From Nitrospirota bacterium (GTDB taxonomy: Bacteria > Nitrospirota > Thermodesulfovibrionia > Thermodesulfovibrionales > Magnetobacteriaceae), in assembly GCA_015232165.1 (NCBI GenBank), contig JADGAE010000095.1, positions 1 to 6,956 of the forward strand: a stretch of 6,956 bases of DNA, read 5' to 3'. The notes beneath the pieces are model-generated. The model was not told the origin of the DNA. It saw only the letters and a program-made list of their open reading frames with translations, and did no database searches. This document shows positions 5,062 to 6,956 of the stretch, in pieces (the stretch's first letter is position 1; every line of letters starts with the position of its first letter). The position numbers and the translations under genes were made by a program.

Positions 5062-6203
5062 GAACAAAGCGTATGAAGACAAGAGAAAGCGGCTTTACAT
5101 TGACGGAACTTGTAATGACGCTATTTATCCTGAGCGCCATAATGGCGGCAACGTTTGCGTCTTTCCTTACGCTCTCAAAGAGCTTTAAGAATGTCTCCAA
5201 GGTAACGGAGTCCCATATGGAGGACATAGCAGGCCTGGACATCATGAGATATGACATGGAGATGGCCGGTTACGGTCTGCCGCGTGCCTATTTCCCCCCG
5301 GCGCTGGACATCGTCTATGCCGAGGCTATCTCTACTACAACATATGGGGCAGACCCATCCCTCTTAAACGACGCCCCCTCTAACGAACCACGTGCCTATG
5401 CCTTCGCTGACAACACCGGCGGTAATGGCTCCGACGTGCTGGCGGTTAAGTCCCTTGCCGTTGCCCTGACAAACGTCTCCGAAAAATGGACCTTCGTCTA
5501 CTATAACGGTACAAGCTGGGTGTACAGGTTGTGGAATGACCCGCGCTATGACTTCAAAAATAACGAAAGGGTTATCTTTGTCTCGGCAATAAACAAGGTG
5601 CTCCAGACCGCCGGAGGAAATTGGCAGTTTACAATCAACACCTGGCCCACACACGACAGCGCAAATATGCCTACGCCGGGAAGTATTGATATCGCCTTTA
5701 TCATGTATGGGGTGGATGGCACAAACAACCTGAGTATGCCCTTTAATCGCGTAGACTACTTCCTGTACCGACCCCCGGCCAATTTCCCGGCAAGATGTCA
5801 CCCTAGTACGTACACACTATACCGGGCCGTGATCAACCAGGCAACCGGTGCAAGAGACATACAGCCTCTGCTTGATTGCGTGGCGGACCTCCAGTTGGCC
5901 TTCGGACTTGACACCAACGCCGATAACATAGTCGATTCCTGGACAAGCAGCGCCATACCAACGACCGCCGACCTCTTGCAGCAACAGTTAAAAGAGATCA
6001 AGGTGTTTATGCTCGTTCAGGAGGGTCAGTTTGACCCCGACTTTACCTTTGTCACCAGTCCGGCCAATCAAATGGTGATCGGGGATGGCAGCATTACCGT
6101 TAAGACCTTCGATTTCACATCGCCCGTCAACTTCGGTGCGGATTATATACGTTATCGGTGGAAGCTATATAAAATGGTGGCCAAACCACTAAACCTTATG
6201 TGA
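5058..6203 (+). CDS. pilW: PilW-like minor pilin
   Basis: The 381-aa protein starts MRTKRMKTRESG|FTLTELV, with the cleavage glycine at 12 and Glu5 intact, then a hydrophobic helix to ~35. PilW hallmarks are visible: LDIMRYDMEMAGYG (60-73), matching the family's R-D-x-x-x-A-G-Y pattern; NGSDVLAV (123-130); and DCVADLQLAFGLDTNADN (from 273), the characteristic segment with a yGxD turn. Size is normal for PilW, the largest minor pilin. DTNADNIVD (285-293) has the spacing of a calcium loop. Its ATG overlaps the pilV stop by 4 nt (ATGA), so the two are translationally coupled. It works with the other minor pilins in the pilus tip complex and probably contacts PilY1. Confidence 0.85.
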   Translation: MRTKRMKTRESGFTLTELVMTLFILSAIMAATFASFLTLSKSFKNVSKVTESHMEDIAGLDIMRYDMEMAGYGLPRAYFPPALDIVYAEAISTTTYGADPSLLNDAPSNEPRAYAFADNTGGNGSDVLAVKSLAVALTNVSEKWTFVYYNGTSWVYRLWNDPRYDFKNNERVIFVSAINKVLQTAGGNWQFTINTWPTHDSANMPTPGSIDIAFIMYGVDGTNNLSMPFNRVDYFLYRPPANFPARCHPSTYTLYRAVINQATGARDIQPLLDCVADLQLAFGLDTNADNIVDSWTSSAIPTTADLLQQQLKEIKVFMLVQEGQFDPDFTFVTSPANQMVIGDGSITVKTFDFTSPVNFGADYIRYRWKLYKMVAKPLNLM

Positions 6204-6205
6204 GG
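6202..6205 (+). promoter_or_regulatory. ribosome binding site deciding the pilX-like start
   Basis: GAGG overlaps the pilW stop codon. It is only 2 nt from the ATG at 6208 but 8 nt from the ATG at 6214, which therefore is the better start of the last pilin gene. Confidence 0.5.
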
Positions 6206-6213
6206 CAATGGGT

Positions 6214-6768
6214 ATGAGTATACTTAAAAAACAAGACGGCTTTGGACTCGTCCTGACAATGATGTTTGCGCTTATTGCGCTGGCCCTTACTGGGGCCCTG
6301 ATGTTTGTAGTTATGCAGGAGTCAAAGATGTCCGGTTCGGTAAAGCGCTATGCCTCAACAATGGAGGCCGCCAGAGGAGCTGTGGCAATAGCAAAAGACT
6401 ACATCGTTACCGGTAAAACAACCCCCGCCTTTGGCAACGTACAATATGCCACCTGCACTAATGACAGGGTCTCCAGATCAACCTACGACCCGGATAACAC
6501 CTATCAGTGGACCGTGTGCGACGGCTACACCGACTATAACTCCAACACATGCACTGTCGCAAACGCTACAAGCGCCAATCCCAAGATATGCCCCGACTTC
6601 ATCTCAACCCTCGGCGACTACACTGTATACACCAAGTTTGCAGACAACAAACAGGTAATCACAGGTAGTACGTACAACTTAATTACAATCTCGATATACG
6701 CCGAAAACCCCGCCCTGCTCAGAGAGTCCGTAAGTATGATCTTCCTTTACCTGCTGAAAATAGATTAA
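6214..6768 (+). CDS. pilX: PilX-like minor pilin without Glu5
   Basis: The 184-aa product starts MSILKKQDG|FGLVLTMMFALIALALTGAL. This is a prepilin leader and hydrophobic helix of PilX_N type, in which the +5 position is Leu instead of Glu; PilX and the related GspK often lack this Glu, consistent with the tip-most position in the complex. MQESKMSGSVKRYASTMEAARGAVAIAKDYI is the usual PilX amphipathic helix (E..A..GA). The mature domain has four Cys in a Tyr/Asn/Asp-rich region (C..TVCDGYTDYN..C..KICPDF). It is the last pilin of the operon, 4-10 nt after pilW depending on the start (6208 adds two residues). The gene after pilX in classical clusters is pilY1; here a repeat follows and the next gene is outside the window. 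Confidence 0.82.
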   Translation: MSILKKQDGFGLVLTMMFALIALALTGALMFVVMQESKMSGSVKRYASTMEAARGAVAIAKDYIVTGKTTPAFGNVQYATCTNDRVSRSTYDPDNTYQWTVCDGYTDYNSNTCTVANATSANPKICPDFISTLGDYTVYTKFADNKQVITGSTYNLITISIYAENPALLRESVSMIFLYLLKID

Positions 6769-6812
6769 GATTGACACTGTTTTGTGATTCACCAGAGGCT
6801 GCCCATGTGGTA

Positions 6813-6956
6813 TATAGCACGTTTCGATTGGATCAACTACAACATTCACGGCACTTTAATGGGGTCAAGGGGACTTCTTTTTGGCCGGGGTGCCTCACCC
6901 CTCCCCTTGCGGGGGGTTCTGAAGGGGGCGCGGTAACGTCGCTGTGCGAGCGGAGC
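6813..6956. repeat. second copy of the 144-bp repeat, inverted and expanded, cut by the window end
   Basis: The end TATAGCACGTTTCGATTG (from 6813) and the following flank align with copy 1 read from 2798 backwards; 26 of the 35 nt from the GATTGGAT motif to the core match. The core begins GGGGTCAAGGGGACT at 6861 and resumes CCCCTTGC at 6903. Between these arms, where copy 1 has 3 nt (GGT on this strand), copy 2 carries 27 nt (6876-6902) that include a GGGGTG/CACCCC hairpin (6887-6901). A further ~20-nt difference appears after 6929. It lies 44 nt after the last pilin stop and may shape the end of that transcript. Confidence 0.65.

Noticed and set aside
5364..5801. 145-codon antisense ORF inside pilW
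   Set aside because: Shadow of the well-supported PilW frame, with no domain or ribosome site.

Overview
The window carries type IV pilus (T4P) accessory genes, all on the + strand, from what looks like a Gram-negative bacterium. The T4P minor-pilin/PilY1 set, the intermediate base composition and the GC-rich palindromic repeats would fit a Nitrospirota or deltaproteobacterial-type genome, but the sequence alone does not settle this.

Layout. (1) 1-2558: the 3' part of a pilY1-like gene, with the end of a VWA-like domain and a complete PilC/PilY beta-propeller; its true N-terminus lies off the window. (2) 2559-2839: non-coding, with a GC-rich hairpin behind pilY1 and then a 144-bp repeat with terminal inverted repeats around a palindromic GC-rich core. 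(3) 2840-3826: an AT-rich island, clearly different in composition from the pil genes. It holds a 41-codon ORF with a near-perfect Shine-Dalgarno, an MNT-type nucleotidyltransferase and a HEPN-domain protein, which together form a toxin-antitoxin-like module. (4) 3827-3992: an AT-rich spacer with possible promoter elements and a stable stem-loop leader. (5) 3993-6768: four closely packed pilin-like genes (GspH/FimT-like, PilV-like, PilW-like, PilX-like), each with a class III prepilin leader. (6) 6769-6956: a second, inverted copy of the repeat from region 2, running off the window.

The main discovery is inside the HEPN gene. A 115-bp MITE-like element (10-bp perfect terminal inverted repeats, ATAA target duplication) sits in its 3' end. 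Removing the element and one target copy on paper restores the frame and gives a convincing HEPN C-terminus (AI|RITINVVKWVEEKINVQ, 130 aa in total). The present ORF instead ends in 37 residues encoded by the element. The toxin half of the module is therefore probably altered or inactivated, while the antitoxin and the 41-codon ORF remain intact.

How the genes work together: the four minor pilins are expected to form the priming/tip complex of a T4P, and PilY1 is the large calcium-dependent tip/adhesin partner. Because pilY1 normally follows pilX, the pilY1 here probably ends a preceding minor-pilin cluster. The 3993-6768 operon would then be a second set, with the repeat and the toxin-antitoxin module lodged between the two.
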